Assembly: GCA_030762935.1 (NCBI GenBank)
Contig: CM060883.1
Coordinates: 92,853,501 to 92,917,500 of the forward strand
DNA: 64,000 bases
From: Hymenopus coronatus
Lineage: Eukaryota; Arthropoda; Insecta; Mantodea; Hymenopodidae
Direction of reading: 5' to 3'
Shown here: one piece after another, positions 1-12,213 of the stretch
Position numbering within the stretch: the stretch's first letter is position 1
Layout: each line of letters opens with the position of its first letter
Notes under the pieces: model-generated
Databases searched by the model: none
Told to the model about the DNA's origin: nothing
The model's input: only the letters and a program-made list of their open reading frames with translations
Program-made: the position numbers and the translations under genes

Positions 1-1200
<1,200 letters not shown>

Positions 1201-1687
1201 GTGTAGCACACATTGTATACTACCAACCCCAATAGTATTTTACCTTGAATAATATAATATATTCAATGTTGATTTACTTACCTCAAGGAATTCTTGAACT
1301 ACAAAATATTCAAGTTCCATAAGTGCTCTTGACTTTTTTCCAGAGAGAAAAGAGATGTGTACTTTCTTTTAATTAGAGACAACAGAAATTGGACTTGAGC
1401 ATGCACGGGCAGTCATATTAACCAGGGAGCAAATTTGCGGAATGGGACGGCATTATTTTAAAAACCATGCGCCTTTAAAAAAACGCTTAGGAAGACATTT
1501 TAATTCACTGATTGTTTATTTAATGTCATAGCCTCCAAACCACAGATATAGAGAGAATAAATAGGATGTCCTAACCGTATGCCTAATGATTGAAGCTCGT
1601 TTTTATCAAGCTTCCATATTTACATTCTACATTTTACAAATGAGTACGGCTTTTGTGGGTTAAATGTGTAACCAAAAATAAGATGTT
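1201..1687. other. unannotated sequence
   Basis: AT-rich DNA between the microsatellite and the THAP-like repeats; no motif recognised. Confidence 0.45.
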
Positions 1688-1851
1688 GTGGTGTTAAATG
1701 TCAATTAAGTAGTAAATTTGGACTGTCTATTTTGAACCTGTATAAAGGTGAATACAGTGTGGTGTTTGGTTGTAACTCTCGTAGGCAGAAGAAAAAACAA
1801 GGAAAAGCAAATGTTTCAATACATAGATTAGGGTACTTATATAAGTAGTTT

Positions 1852-1883
<32 letters not shown>

Positions 1884-2090
1884 TAAATGTTCCATTAATC
1901 AGTAAGTTTAGAGTACATATTTTAAACCAGTATATTGGTCGATACTTGTGTGTTGTTTGGTTGTAGTTTTGCGAATAGCAGAAGCAAAAACAAGAAAAGG
2001 GAAATTCGCATACAAAATTGGCAGCATACTCCGGTTTATATATTAGATTAGAAAGCATTCCGTAGGTTCGTTTAGGCCAGGAAGCCACTG
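1688..2090 (+). pseudogene. two tandem degenerate THAP-finger-like fragments
   Basis: Two diverged copies of a roughly 190-bp unit lie head to tail (about 1688-1850 and 1880-2085), each preceded by a GTTAAATGT motif and separated by a poly-T run (about 1850-1873). In the plus frame near 1750 the first copy reads VVFGCNSRRQKK followed by NVSIHR. This has the shape of the start of a THAP zinc finger (C-x(2-4)-C, then a basic stretch and S-x-H/F-R). The first expected cysteine reads Ser. The second copy reads FGCSFANSRSKNKK with frame damage. The later THAP ligands are not recognisable. It could be a decayed transposase or an exon of a THAP-family host gene amplified inside a repeat. The call rests on a short motif only. 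Confidence 0.35.
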
Positions 2091-2685
2091 AACATAGAAC
2101 TTGTCAATGGATATACATGTATGCACATGTTTATATACTACGAAAAAAACAACAACAAAAACAAAGAAAAAAACAATATATAAGGCTCTAGTGCTAAAAG
2201 CACGGATTAGAAAAACAGCAGAATAGACATATAATCACACCATTTGCTTTTGAGGCCTGTACGCCACCGCACTATACTTAATGTGCTCCATAAAAGTCTA
2301 TGTACTTCCTCTTTTGCATGCACATAAAAACAAGAGTATTCAAAATGAGTGTTAAAATATGTAAATAAATATAGTTTCATTATATGTAACACAGACGTAA
2401 TGTCAGATGATAGTTTTTTAATTATCGACACAATAGCTACTACTAGTAATTATATAAAACTAAGATATGATTATTGTATCATAAACTCTCCATAAAAGTC
2501 AACAAATCACAATACATATTTACAATATTTTATAGAAGTTACAATGCAAAAATTTACAATTATGTACTAGAGTTTAAAATATTAGAGTATCAGGCTTTGC
2601 AGAACTTGTGTCATTTGCTAAATACTAAAAAATACATTTGACACATTCGTGCAAGTCAAAGCATACATCAGTTTAATTTGAATAT

Positions 2686-2687
<2 letters not shown>
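2091..2687. other. unannotated AT-rich sequence
   Basis: Short adenine runs near 2140-2175 and otherwise featureless AT-rich DNA. Confidence 0.4.

Positions 2688-2736
<49 letters not shown>
2688..2736. repeat. (AC)n microsatellite
   Basis: About 24 uninterrupted AC dinucleotides just downstream (on the minus strand) of the RT C-terminal remains of the neighbouring LINE. Confidence 0.97.
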
Positions 2737-2741
<5 letters not shown>

Positions 2742-2837
2742 ATATAGACAAAATGCAATACATTATAATACTTATGCATACAATGATTATTACGGTCAGA
2801 CAGATTTGTCACTTAAATGTTCATCTACAGAGTAAAA

Positions 2838-4440
2838 TTATTTACTGCAAAGGCACACTCTAAGAGAAGCCTTAAAAATCCTGAAATTCCCAACATTTTC
2901 TTTGAGATTACTGGGGAGAGCATTAAATATCTTGATTGTTTCATAATATACATCTTTCTGAAAGCAACGAAGGTTGGTATTGCGACGATGAATGTGTCCC
3001 TTTTGTCTAGTATTAGTGTTATGGGTTTCCAAGTTTGTTATAAAACTATGTCAATTAACTACATAGCATTTTAAAATGGATAATATATAAACACAAGGCG
3101 AGTATGCCCAATTTTTTAAATAGTTCTTTGCATGACTGCCTGCTATAAGCACTACAGATTATTCGTATTGCTTTCTTCTTTGTCCGGAATATGCATTTAC
3201 TACACACTGAATTTTCCCAGAATATTATTCCATACTTAATGATGAAGTTAAAGTAGGCAAAATACACCAATTTAAGTGTATCGATTGGGTGAAATATAAC
3301 CAGTGCACGGAGAGCATAACATGCTGAGCTAAAATTAGGTGTGATGTTGCTAATATGTGACTTCCAGTCCAAATGCTTATCTACGTGAAGGCCAAGAAAT
3401 TTGACGGCATTTAGCCTTTCTAACAATGTATCATTAATTCCTATTTCTATCTCTGTTTGTGGTGAGCGAGGGGCTACAAATTTAATGGTTTTTGTTTTTT
3501 CAAGGTTACTGAGAGTTTGTTTGCTTTGTACCAATTTGATATGCAATTTAGAAAATAGTTTAATTTTAGTACACAGTCATTGAAAGCCTTACTTGTTAAT
3601 AGATTACCAGTGTCATCTCCGAATAAATAAATACTTGGAATACTGTTAATGTATAAAGGGAGGTCATTTATGTAAACCAAGAACAAAAGTGGCCCTAAGA
3701 TTGATCCCCGGGGAACACCATGTTTTACTGATTTCCATTCTGAGGCACTGTTGTGATACGCGTTAGAGTTATTAATTTCAACCCTTTGTTTTCTCTTCTT
3801 TAGGTATAAAATAAAGCAATTGAATGTGTTATTGTTTATTCCATAGAAATGTTGTTTTTCTATCAGAATTTCATGATTCACACAATCGAAAGCCTTCGCT
3901 AGGTCTCAAAAGATTCCACCGACATGTTCCTTTTCATTTAACGCTGTTAACATTTTATGCGTGAGCTTGTAGGTTGCAGCTACTCCTTTTCTTTCGCAAG
4001 TAAGTTGTTATTTTCCAAGTAATTATAAAGCCTATTGAACATTACTTTCTCAAATACTTTTGAGAAAACAGACAAGAGAGATATAGGTCTATAATTTGAG
4101 ACATTATCTTATTTACCTTTTTTAAAAAGTGGTTTGCCAATAGAGTACTCCATTCTGTCAGGAAATACTCCACCCTTTAGTGATTCGTTGCATAAATAGC
4201 TAAGGGGAATGCTTATTATGTCAGACCATTCTTTTAGAATTTTGCTTGATATTTCATCATATCCAAAGGAATTTTTGGTCTTAAGCAAGTTTATTATATT
4301 TTTTATTTCCGATGGTGTAGTCATTTTTACTTTAAATTCAGGGATTCTATTTACAAAAGATGTTTTCAAAAAACTTAATGCTGATTCTTTACACCCATAA
4401 TTTATTTTTATTTTATTAAAATCTGGACATCTATTACCAA
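2838..4440 (-). mobile_element. 5'-truncated non-LTR retrotransposon (RT domain, decayed)
   Basis: Reverse-strand remains of a LINE reverse transcriptase read in order from 4369 to 2838. The fingers region is at 4369-4109 (NSFGYDEISSKIL, FPDRMEYS). The palm is at 3881-3474, with GVPRGSILGPLLFLVYINDL and the catalytic box as FGDDT instead of YADDT. The thumb region is at 3546-3055 (KFLGLHVDKHLDWKSHI). The C-terminal tail is at 3032-2838 (the IFNALPSNLK pattern typical of jockey/CR1-like RTs). At least three frame breaks separate the pieces and the catalytic Tyr is replaced by Phe, so it is dead. No endonuclease or ORF1 is seen upstream (minus sense) of about 4440, so it is 5' truncated. Confidence 0.88.
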
Positions 4441-4746
4441 CACGTGCTTCACTTGGTCATGGTGTAGATGGAGTACCCTGGATGCGCGTTACAACAACTT
4501 TCGTTGTCATCTTCTTGTAGGTTTGCAGATGTCTCTGCAGATGTCCTTGTAAGATCCAGAATTTGCTATCATACTTAAATAGCACTATTCCAATAGAGAG
4601 AACGGATGCGGATTTCAGGAGAGATGATATTAGAAGAAGAAATTAAGTTAAAAAATATGAGCTGGAGAAATAAGATACAGTGAATAATTTTTAAATATTT
4701 ATAAACATTTTCGCTGCAGATTTTTGAGGTGTGAGCTTCGTATTTG

Positions 4747-5592
4747 CAGTGGCGGCTGCTAAGTAGGAGCACAAGAGCACGTGAACCTCCATTATTTCTT
4801 AGTGGATCTTCTTTTTCTCTTTCAGGAAACATGTAATAAAATGCGCTATCCGGTGCCACTTGTTTAAATATACCGCGCTCTGCTCTTCAGGTTGAACACA
4901 GCCGAGAACCTGAGTATGTGACAACAACGCTTGTAGCACAGGCCTCGTGTGCTAGCGTATAACTAACCTTTAGCAGCTCTGCGCTTGCGCGGGCAACAAA
5001 ACAGCTCGGAATTTTACAGCCAGAAATGAGCACAGTGCGATCGTTCTCATTAACGACTCTAGGGTTCTGTTTATCAGCGGGAGGTGCTGCTATCTTTGAG
5101 ATTTATTGAAACTATCCACGAGTGCAGTCTCTGTGAGACGCGCTATTTTTATTAATAATTTGCATTTTAAGCGAGAGTTAAGCTTAAGAGAGAGTTAAGC
5201 AGTTCAAAACAGAAAACAACCTAAACGAAGGAACTTTTGCGCAACTAACCGAGCTACTGAAGAGTGTTATCACTACGACCTTGACTACATCAGAACCAGA
5301 AATATGCTTTTCCACAATAAAAAGAATTAAAACCTTTACTAGGAATACGATGGGTGAAGACCGACTTGGCAATGCTTGCTATTGAGAAAAAACTGGTCAA
5401 CACCATAAAAGAATCACCGAGTGATAGAAAAGTTTGCACATTTGAAAAACCGGAATTTCTGTACAAATAAATTTGGTGTTAATTGCGTAATTCAAATAAT
5501 GTAAATACTATTCACTGCAAATACCACTCTTCACTTGAACTGCACCCCTTCATCACCTCATATTGCTGTTAACTCTCGGAGACTAAGAAATG
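4747..5592 (+). mobile_element. defective hAT transposon, copy A (5' TIR plus hAT-C coding end)
   Basis: It starts with the hAT-type terminus CAGTGGCGGCTGCT at 4747 and matches copy B (52,434-53,496) in inverted orientation up to about 5592. The only coding remnant, about 5205-5470 on the plus strand, is the C-terminal hAT dimerisation domain: TSEPEICFSTIKRIKTF then RNTMGEDRL, where the Glu of SEPE is the third catalytic acid position. Directly after RL a frame break occurs; the next frame continues LAMLAIEKKLVNTIKE. Copy B has the same break. No 3' terminus equivalent to that of copy B was found, so copy A is truncated. The layout (TIR, short leader, hAT-C only) indicates an internally deleted, non-autonomous derivative. 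Confidence 0.8.
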
Positions 5593-5859
5593 TCTTAAAT
5601 AATTATACTAAGTGTGTAAACAACATAATTGACCAGAGCTGCAAGAAAAGAAAACTTTAACTTTTAAGGTATTAACTTAAAGTACAGTAACTCTGTTACA
5701 TATTTGTATTAATGTACTATTTGTTTGTTATAAATATAGTGTATTGTGTCCAGAATACATTATACATGTATACGAAATAACAGAACGTAATTAAATCCAA
5801 TGTGATGACAAATAATAAATTGTTTTGTCATCTGCTCTAAGCCTCCCACTTGACAGCTA
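5593..5859. other. unannotated AT-rich sequence beyond hAT copy A
   Basis: No recognisable terminus, coding region or repeat; the 3' end of copy A may be lost here. Confidence 0.4.
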
Positions 5860-6545
5860 TGCAGTGTTGCAACATCTATGAACATTGTTTGTTACTTTAG
5901 GAGGCAGTGATCATATCAATGTGAGAGGCAGCAGGGCTCAACAAGGCATGTCCAAGTTGCAGATTCATTTCCGTGACCCTCCTATGAAGCCGCTGCTTTT
6001 TTTTTTTTTTTTTTTTTTTTGTAGTGTTTAATGTCCGCTTTTACTGCAATGGCACCGCTTGCGATGACACTGATGATACATGAATATGGAGCCCCGGTGG
6101 AATTTGATGGCGGGGGAAAGCGGAGAACCTGGAGATAACCCGCCCCTGCACCGCACAAATCTCACATGCGGTCGCTTGGGATCGAACCCGAGCCATCTAG
6201 GTGAGAGACGAGTGGTCTGACCACTCGAACATGGCGCTGCTTGTCATGCCTATGGAAAAGCCCCACAAACTTGACATTGGTATGGCTACTGGATTCCCTT
6301 ATGTCACGCAGATCATTCTCAATTGAATAGTTGCTATCTCTATCCAGGTTATTTTCTGGCCCACCCAGTATAACTACATGATGCCTCTTAGTAAAAACAG
6401 AAGCCAGTTTTACCAGATAGTCAGTGACATGAGAGAGCCCAACACTAGATTAACTATGCCTACTACATCATAGTTGTTATAAGAAACCGCCCCATTTAGC
6501 AGCTATCGCGAGAAATAACTGTCAAATTATGGGCTTATGATTCCA
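5860..6545 (-). pseudogene. SGNH/GDSL-hydrolase-like domain fragment of a repeat-encoded protein, split by a SINE
   Basis: Minus-strand reading from about 6540 gives a block shaped like the SGNH domain that some invertebrate repeat-encoded proteins carry. There is a GDSH-like start degraded to RDS (about 6505), then GLSHVTDYL, then KRHHVVILGGPENNLDRD (the VVLxGTND position) and SSHTNVKFVGLFHRHDK near 6270. The frame resumes left of the SINE at about 5990 as EMNLQLGHALLSP, followed by a weak match to the final HGLHLN block near 5870. Several stops and frame breaks are present. The enzymatic function, if any, is lost. The family call is from pattern memory and should be treated as tentative. 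Confidence 0.45.
5997..6243 (-). mobile_element. tRNA-derived SINE, family A, copy 1
   Basis: On the minus strand the element reads as a tRNA-like head: box A region CGAGTGGTCAGACCACTCG near 6215-6235 and box B GGTTCGATCCC near 6180. A body with GGAGCCCCGGTGGAATTTGA (plus-strand text) and a GC-rich block follows, and it ends in poly-A (poly-T at 5997-6020 on the plus strand). The body block around 6105-6150 resembles the V/Meta-SINE central domain (CTCCGGTTTCC-type). Copy 2 lies at 19,172-19,406. It is inserted inside the SGNH-like ORF remnant. A possible short target duplication built on CCTATG-AAGCC is imperfect. Confidence 0.85.
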
Positions 6546-7485
6546 GAACCCTGCCAATATGGGACGTGTTCCTCGGACTAGGAATGCGATACATACAGTC
6601 CACAGTGAAAGTCATTACAATCTTTGGGTTAACTGCTATTTGTCACCCTTTTTTGGTGTGCACTTATTTATAAGTTCATGTGGTGGAATTAATAGCTATA
6701 AGCATGAGAGACAAACAAGTAGGTTTGGTCAAAATATGATAATTTCTCCTCCTTCAATTTTAGACCAAGAAATAGAACAAAATTAAGTTATGACCTTACC
6801 GCGATGTTTATTGCAATAACACTAATTTATCAATAATAACTTCTGATAGGCTGAAAAGTGTGGTTGTATTATATATTGCTTCAACTACAGATCTCTTCCC
6901 TTTTAATGTCCTTCGTTCTTTACCTTAAAAAACTTGGAAAAGCAATCAATTTGACAGATGCATATGGTGTATATGGTGGTTTGTAGTTTTACAAGACGGC
7001 GGTTGGACACAAAACGGGCTTCAGTAAACGTGCTTTAGTCCTGTACATCCATCCGGCGCGCGAAGCATATGATTATTGTGATCAATTGGGCCCGCGAACT
7101 GCTAATGGTTTATTGTTGTTATTCTTGCTGCGATAAGTCGAATAAAAAATACACAATGATAATAATTCGGTTTTATCCACTTCATATGTAAAGCTTAATA
7201 ACAGGTATAATTTGCATAAAATGTATCTTAAACATAATAACTAACAAACAATTCCAATTAATCTCACTAACATTATAAACTAGTGAACATCCGGCAGTAT
7301 CATCCTCAGTAGTTATGTTGGGGTTAAGAGTATGTATATATACACCGATGTTTCGTAAGTTATCCTAAATCACACATTTGATTTTTATCCTGAAAATCTC
7401 TCAGAAACGGAAAAACTAAATTGACGCAAATAAAACCGCGGGGTGTTCACTTGTAAAAAATACTAACGAGATTTATGTAAATTCA
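6546..7485. other. unannotated sequence
   Basis: A 75-codon open frame (6559-6786, plus) has no recognisable domain. The rest, including a slightly GC-richer patch near 7000-7110, gave no motif. Confidence 0.35.
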
Positions 7486-7580
7486 AACTCTTCTCGGGCT
7501 TCTAGCCAGGTAAAAACTTGGCTTGACACCAACGTATCGAAGAAGTGCATCTTCCTCGTCTTCAGGGTGAACTGATGAGA
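7486..7580 (-). mobile_element. Penelope-like element terminal fragment with hammerhead-like core
   Basis: The left part (about 7486-7514) matches the 34-bp arms of the palindrome at 54,061-54,135 with a few changes (TTCTCGGGCTTCTAGCCAGG). Read on the minus strand, the following part gives CTGAAGA, an 8-bp complementary pair CGAGGAAG/CTTCTTCG with a 5-nt loop, then GATACGTTGGTGTC. This order imitates a hammerhead ribozyme (CTGANGA, helix II, GAAAC, short helix III, GTC) with two core differences. Penelope-like elements are known to carry minimal hammerheads in their terminal repeats. No coding part adjoins it. Confidence 0.5.
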
Positions 7581-7689
7581 TTTATGTAATTGTGATTTTC
7601 CACTGCCAATAATGATAATTTATTTCACATTGTGGCATATATAAAATGCAATATGTTTCGTCAGCAAGTCATTAGAATACATCTACATT

Positions 7690-8480
7690 TTAGTATTCTT
7701 GTATGATGTAACAATTAAGTCGCTTAATTCTATTTTTAACACTAATTTTAAACGAATTTGCGTTTACACTTTGTCTTATATTTAAAGACAGTTTATTATA
7801 TAATTTCACTCCAAGAAAAAATGAGAATCAAGAGATTTATGAATCGAAATTTAGGTAGTACAATATTATTTTTAAGCCTTGTAACATGGGTATGTATGTA
7901 AAAGCTAACTTATATGTCTTTTGGAGATGAACAATATTCAAGCATGCAAATACACGCACAGATGCCATAGTTAAAATGCCGCATTCTTTAAAAGTAGGTC
8001 CATAATTTTGGCGAGAATCACTTTTTACTGCTCTAAGTCTCTTCTTCTGGAGCATAAAATCCTTAGTTGACTTACCCACTGCTACCCCTCAACAAAATAT
8101 CATAGTTTAAATGGCAATGAAATAAACTGTAATAAACAGTCGATATAGTGCTATGGAAATACACATTTTAAGACTTCGTAAGAGAAATAAAGCATTTGAC
8201 AATTTTTTATGTATTTCCATTATGTGGAATTTCCAGGAAAGCTTGTTATCCAACCATATTCCGAGAACTTAACTTTTTGCTTTTTTCTTTGATAATCTTT
8301 TAAGCTAAATAGGATGTTTGTGTTTATTCATATGCAAGCTATTTGCTGCAAACCACTGAGAAATTTGACTGAACAAAAGTGCTTGCAGAGAGAATATTAT
8401 GCACTGTGGTGTCATCTTTCAATGCCTACAAAAACCAACTATATTTAAAGTAAGATTGCTAAAAGATCTTTATCGAGAAA
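7690..8480 (-). pseudogene. LINE L-A, RT C-terminal part
   Basis: Minus-strand translation across several frames gives the end of a non-LTR RT: QISQWFAANSLHMNKHK near 8350, then VLGIWLDNKLSWKFHI (the FLGIxLDxxLxWxxHI thumb motif) near 8240, then LQKKRLRAVKSDSRQNYG and TFKECGILTMASV near 8060-7990. These correspond to the region after the YADD box. This block continues the RT that stops at about 10,415 on the other side of the plus-strand LINE, so both belong to one element. All frames are broken. Confidence 0.75.
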
Positions 8481-8519
8481 TTTTGAATTAGTATTTAATA
8501 AATACACCCACACAAAATG

Positions 8520-10400
8520 AAGCGAATCAGGAATAGGAAATTATCAAATATTGAATAAACAAAGCAGCAGGTGAAGCCAAAGGAAAACAAATTAAGTGGA
8601 AAAGCAAAAAAGGGCTCAAAATTTGGAATGTAGAAATTAAAGAAATAGTTACAGAAGAACAAAGAATACATCAAAATTATCTGCAACCTCCTAATAACCA
8701 GATAAGAGAAAACTTTAGACGGGTAAGAAATAATGCAAATGCAGTAATAAGAAAAGCCCATCAAGATAGCTGGGATAAATTTGTTGCAAAGATACAACAT
8801 GGTGTATACGGGAGACAAGATTTCGCTTTTACAATTGTAAGAAACCTATATAGAGCAGAGAAAAATATAGCACAAATAAATGTACGAAGCCGGGAGTAAT
8901 GGATAGAACACTACAAAAAAGTTTGGTATAATCCTAAGGCAAGTAGATAGTTATTTTGGAAACAAAAGTAAAAATCAAACAGATTTAATTATCTTACAAG
9001 AAACAGAGGGTGTAATAGAAAAAGCAAACAATAGGAAAGGTCCAGGACCGGACGGGATCGATATACAGATGATAAAACATGGAGGATTATTGTTAAAGTT
9101 TAGAATTATAGATCTGATTAACACCTATTGGCTAAGCAATACGATTCCAGGAGATTTTGTTTCAGCAAAAGTACGTTCACTGTTCAGAAAAGGAGATCAC
9201 AGTAAAACTACAAATTACCGAGGTATTAATATGTTTAATAATGCCTTCAAAATATATTCAGGTATAATAAAGTATAGATTAAAGAATATTTCTGTTTTGT
9301 TTTAGAAGAGCAAAGTTGTTTCAGAAAAGGAAGGTCATGCAGTGACAATGTATTTACAGTGCGGCAAATAATACAGAAAAGAAGAAATTCAGTTTACCAA
9401 CCTACCTGAAGAACTGGAGAAAGCATTTGACACAGTGGAAAGGGAGAAACCGTGGGAAATTATGGAAAAACAGGGATACACAAATCACCTAATAAATTGT
9501 GTTAAGAGTCTGTATAATGGAACTTACATAATAATTATAAAGCGGAAATGATTTTAATAAACAAAAGTGTAACACACTCTCACTCTTTTCAATATTTATA
9601 TAGATGACGCTATCCGAACATGTGGAGAGAAAAAAAGCACCAAAAGAAATACACATAACCAGGAATGAATACATTAACATATGCTGACGATATTGTATTA
9701 ATGGCAAATTATGAAAGTGAATAAAAAAATCAATATATCTTTTAAATATAATTGCAAAGGATATCAATAAATAAAACGAAGACAGTGGCATTCCTTGTGA
9801 AATATTCAGTAAGAAGCAAAAAAAAAAAAAAAAGTGATTGAAGATCAGATCTTAGATCAAGTTCAGTAGTTCAACTATTTAGGATGCTATATCACTTTTA
9901 AATCAGGATAAGGATACAGACATTAAATTACGGAAATATCAGAGTATATGTGGTACAATAAGCAGAAAAAAAACAGACAAAGAAATACAAAAATGAAATG
10001 TTATAAGGTGATGGCTATACCTGTTTTACTGTATGACCGGGTGACGAGGATATAGGATTTTAGTCATGTACGTGCTGAAATGTTTACGATCAGTTGAAGG
10101 TCATACTAAACTGGACAGGACTCCTAATGAAGTAATTAGGCAAAAATTGAATATTTTTGCAGTAAAGGATGAACTAGAAGATCATAAACAAAAGTGGAAG
10201 GATCATCTGGAAAGAATAGAAGAAATGAGGATTACAAAGATGGCATTAGAATATAAACCAATAGGAAAGAGGAACATGTAAAGGCAGGTCAAAAGATGGA
10301 TTTGAGGCCGGAACAGGTCGAAAGCCCTAATCCTTGAAAGGCAGAAGAAGAGATCACTTTATCTGGAGTAGCAGCGGGCAAGTATTAAAAGCGACACTGA
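8520..10400 (+). mobile_element. LINE L-D, 5'-truncated non-LTR retrotransposon with RT remains
   Basis: Plus-strand RT debris in order. The pre-RT linker is at about 8598-8880 (LKIWNVEIKEIVTEEQRIHQ). The fingers are at 9030-9300 with GPGPDGIDIQMIKHGG and NYRGINMFN. At 9310-9530 come FRKGRSCSDNVFTVRQIIQK and a damaged EELEKAFDTVER box (F/Y-x-D position lost). The catalytic YADD lies at 9680-9691 (TYADDIVLMA). QFNYLGCYITF follows near 9875. The C-terminal tail at 10,066-10,281 has LDRTPNEVIRQKLNIF and KWKDHLERIEEMRI, a tail common in insect endonuclease/RT LINEs, ending with RQVKRWI. Many frameshifts and stops. It sits in antisense orientation inside LINE L-A. Confidence 0.85.
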
Positions 10401-10414
10401 AAAGAAAAAAATCC

Positions 10415-12213
10415 GGTATAGATCGTTGAGGCCCTCCCATTGTTACATCTCGAACTGTGGACATTTGGTCATTAATTAAGACTGAATTGCTGAGGTATGA
10501 TCGAATTAGAGACAATTCTTTATTTTTTTTATGCCATAGTATTCTATTTTTAGCAATAGATCATGCGGTAAACAGTTAAAAGCATTATTAAGATCGCATA
10601 AACACGCTGCTACATTCTGCTTGTTTTCAAGAGAATAAAGTACTTCGTATACAAGGGATTTAGTGTCCAGAAAAGTGGACCTATTGGGCCTAAAACCAAA
10701 TTGTTTACCCCATAATATTCTGCTATTTTCAAAATGTGAAACTATCTTGTCTAAAATTGCAGCTCTATAGATATAACTGGCACTAGCAACACTGACCTAT
10801 AGTTAAAAACTTCTTTTCTGTTTCCCTTTTTGTAAACAGGAAAAGCTTTTGGATTTCTACAAGGAGTCAGGAAACTTACCTTGTTTATGGCATTGCATGA
10901 CAAAAAGTACCAAAGGATCCAGTAAATAAGAAATATTTTTTATTATAATTTTAATAAATAGTTAGAAAACCCGTAATAATCCTGACTCTTTCAGTTATTC
11001 TATTTCATACTTTTTTTAAACTTGTTCTCAGTAGACTTCCTTCCAAGTAAAACTTCCAGAGTGATCTATCATACTATTTAAAAAGTCAAGTGCAGACTTT
11101 TTTTTTTCTTTTTTGTCTTTTTTATTATTTCAATAACAGACTGAACAAAGTAGGCGTTAAATTCCTCTGCTGTTATCTTAATTTTAGATTTACTAATATT
11201 CTTCCCTGCCGCCTTATTATTTATGTTTTTTTTTTTAATTTATTGCCAGGGTTGTTTATTAGAAACTCATGATATATTATTCTGGTTGCAGAAAGCTTTG
11301 TTTTATATTCTTTCCTATCAGTTAAATACATTTGTTTATTGTTTTCAGTTTTATAGATATTATTTATTTTATGCAATATTAACTTAAGAGCAGATGTTAA
11401 CCAAGAATTATTGCAACTTGACATATTTGACTGCCACGAATCTTTACAATTTTAAAACATGTCATAAACTATGATAAAATATCAAACATAATATTACAAT
11501 TTAAGCACACTCATTGAGATAGAAATACAAACCCATTTATGGTACCCAAATAATTTAAGAATTTACTTATCCACTGTGAATCATTAATCTAACCTGTCTT
11601 GAAATAGGTGGTTAACTATTTAATTCTGAAAATTTTACTTCAAACCTAATTCCCATATGACCAGAAAGTAGAGCATCAAAGACCCTACAAGTAAATTCCG
11701 AAATTCCCAAATTTGTAAGAATGTTATCTAATCAGGCGTCATTATGTGTAGGAGCACTGTTTACAATTAACAGACCATGCTGCGTTAAAATATTACTTAG
11801 TTGGCTAACAAAGAATAACGCATATTTATATCAATATTAAAATCTACACCAATAATTACCTTTATCTTAATATTTACTAAAAGAATTTCCAAAACCTTAA
11901 CTAATCATTCAATAAGAATGTTAAATCTCCATTGGTGTGTTTATTTCTTCCAGTTTGACTGCCGCGAATTCCCCGTGAAGTTTCCCAGATTGGTTATTAA
12001 CCTTACTGACTATCCCTTTAGACTATTTGTTAAAACACAACTTTGTAAGATACTATTCTCACAAATATAACTTGCAAAAAGTATTTGTTAATATTATACA
12101 GCTGCATTTCATTTTCACATAAGCCATTTTCACTGATCTGTGAATAGAAATGCTTCAAGTTCATTAAGTTTATTTCTCAGTGATTGAATGTTTAAGTTAA
12201 AAATATTCAATTC
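10415..12213 (-). pseudogene. LINE L-A, ORF2 endonuclease and RT N-terminal half
   Basis: Reading the minus strand from 12,213: the endonuclease start LELNIFNLNIQSLRNKLNEL (N-x-Q-S catalytic Asn box), then VIIGVDFNIDIN near 11,850 (the GDFN box), then NSAPTHNDARLDNILTN near 11,740 and a degraded SDH box (LSGHM). The linker is at 11,424-11,221 (NNSWLTSALKLILHKINNIY). RT pieces are FGFRPNRSTFLDTKSL near 10,690, CDLNNAFNCLPHDLL near 10,580 and VRDVTMGGPQRSIP near 10,430, where the element is cut by LINE L-D. ORF2 begins immediately after the ORF1 stop. The layout is that of a CR1/jockey-like LINE; stops and frameshifts occur throughout. Confidence 0.8.

Noticed and set aside
2688..2736. CRISPR-like spacing of repeats (also considered for the 91-bp array)
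   Set aside because: No repeat-spacer alternation; simple dinucleotide or contiguous satellite DNA in a eukaryotic sequence.
4739..4746. Target duplication for hAT copy A (CGTATTTG)
   Set aside because: The other terminus of copy A was not found, so a duplication cannot be tested.
5184..5372. 62-codon reverse frame shared by 5,184-5,372 and 52,861-53,049
   Set aside because: It is the antisense shadow of the hAT-C domain in hAT copies A and B.
6559..6786. 75-codon plus frame
   Set aside because: No recognisable domain and no supporting context.
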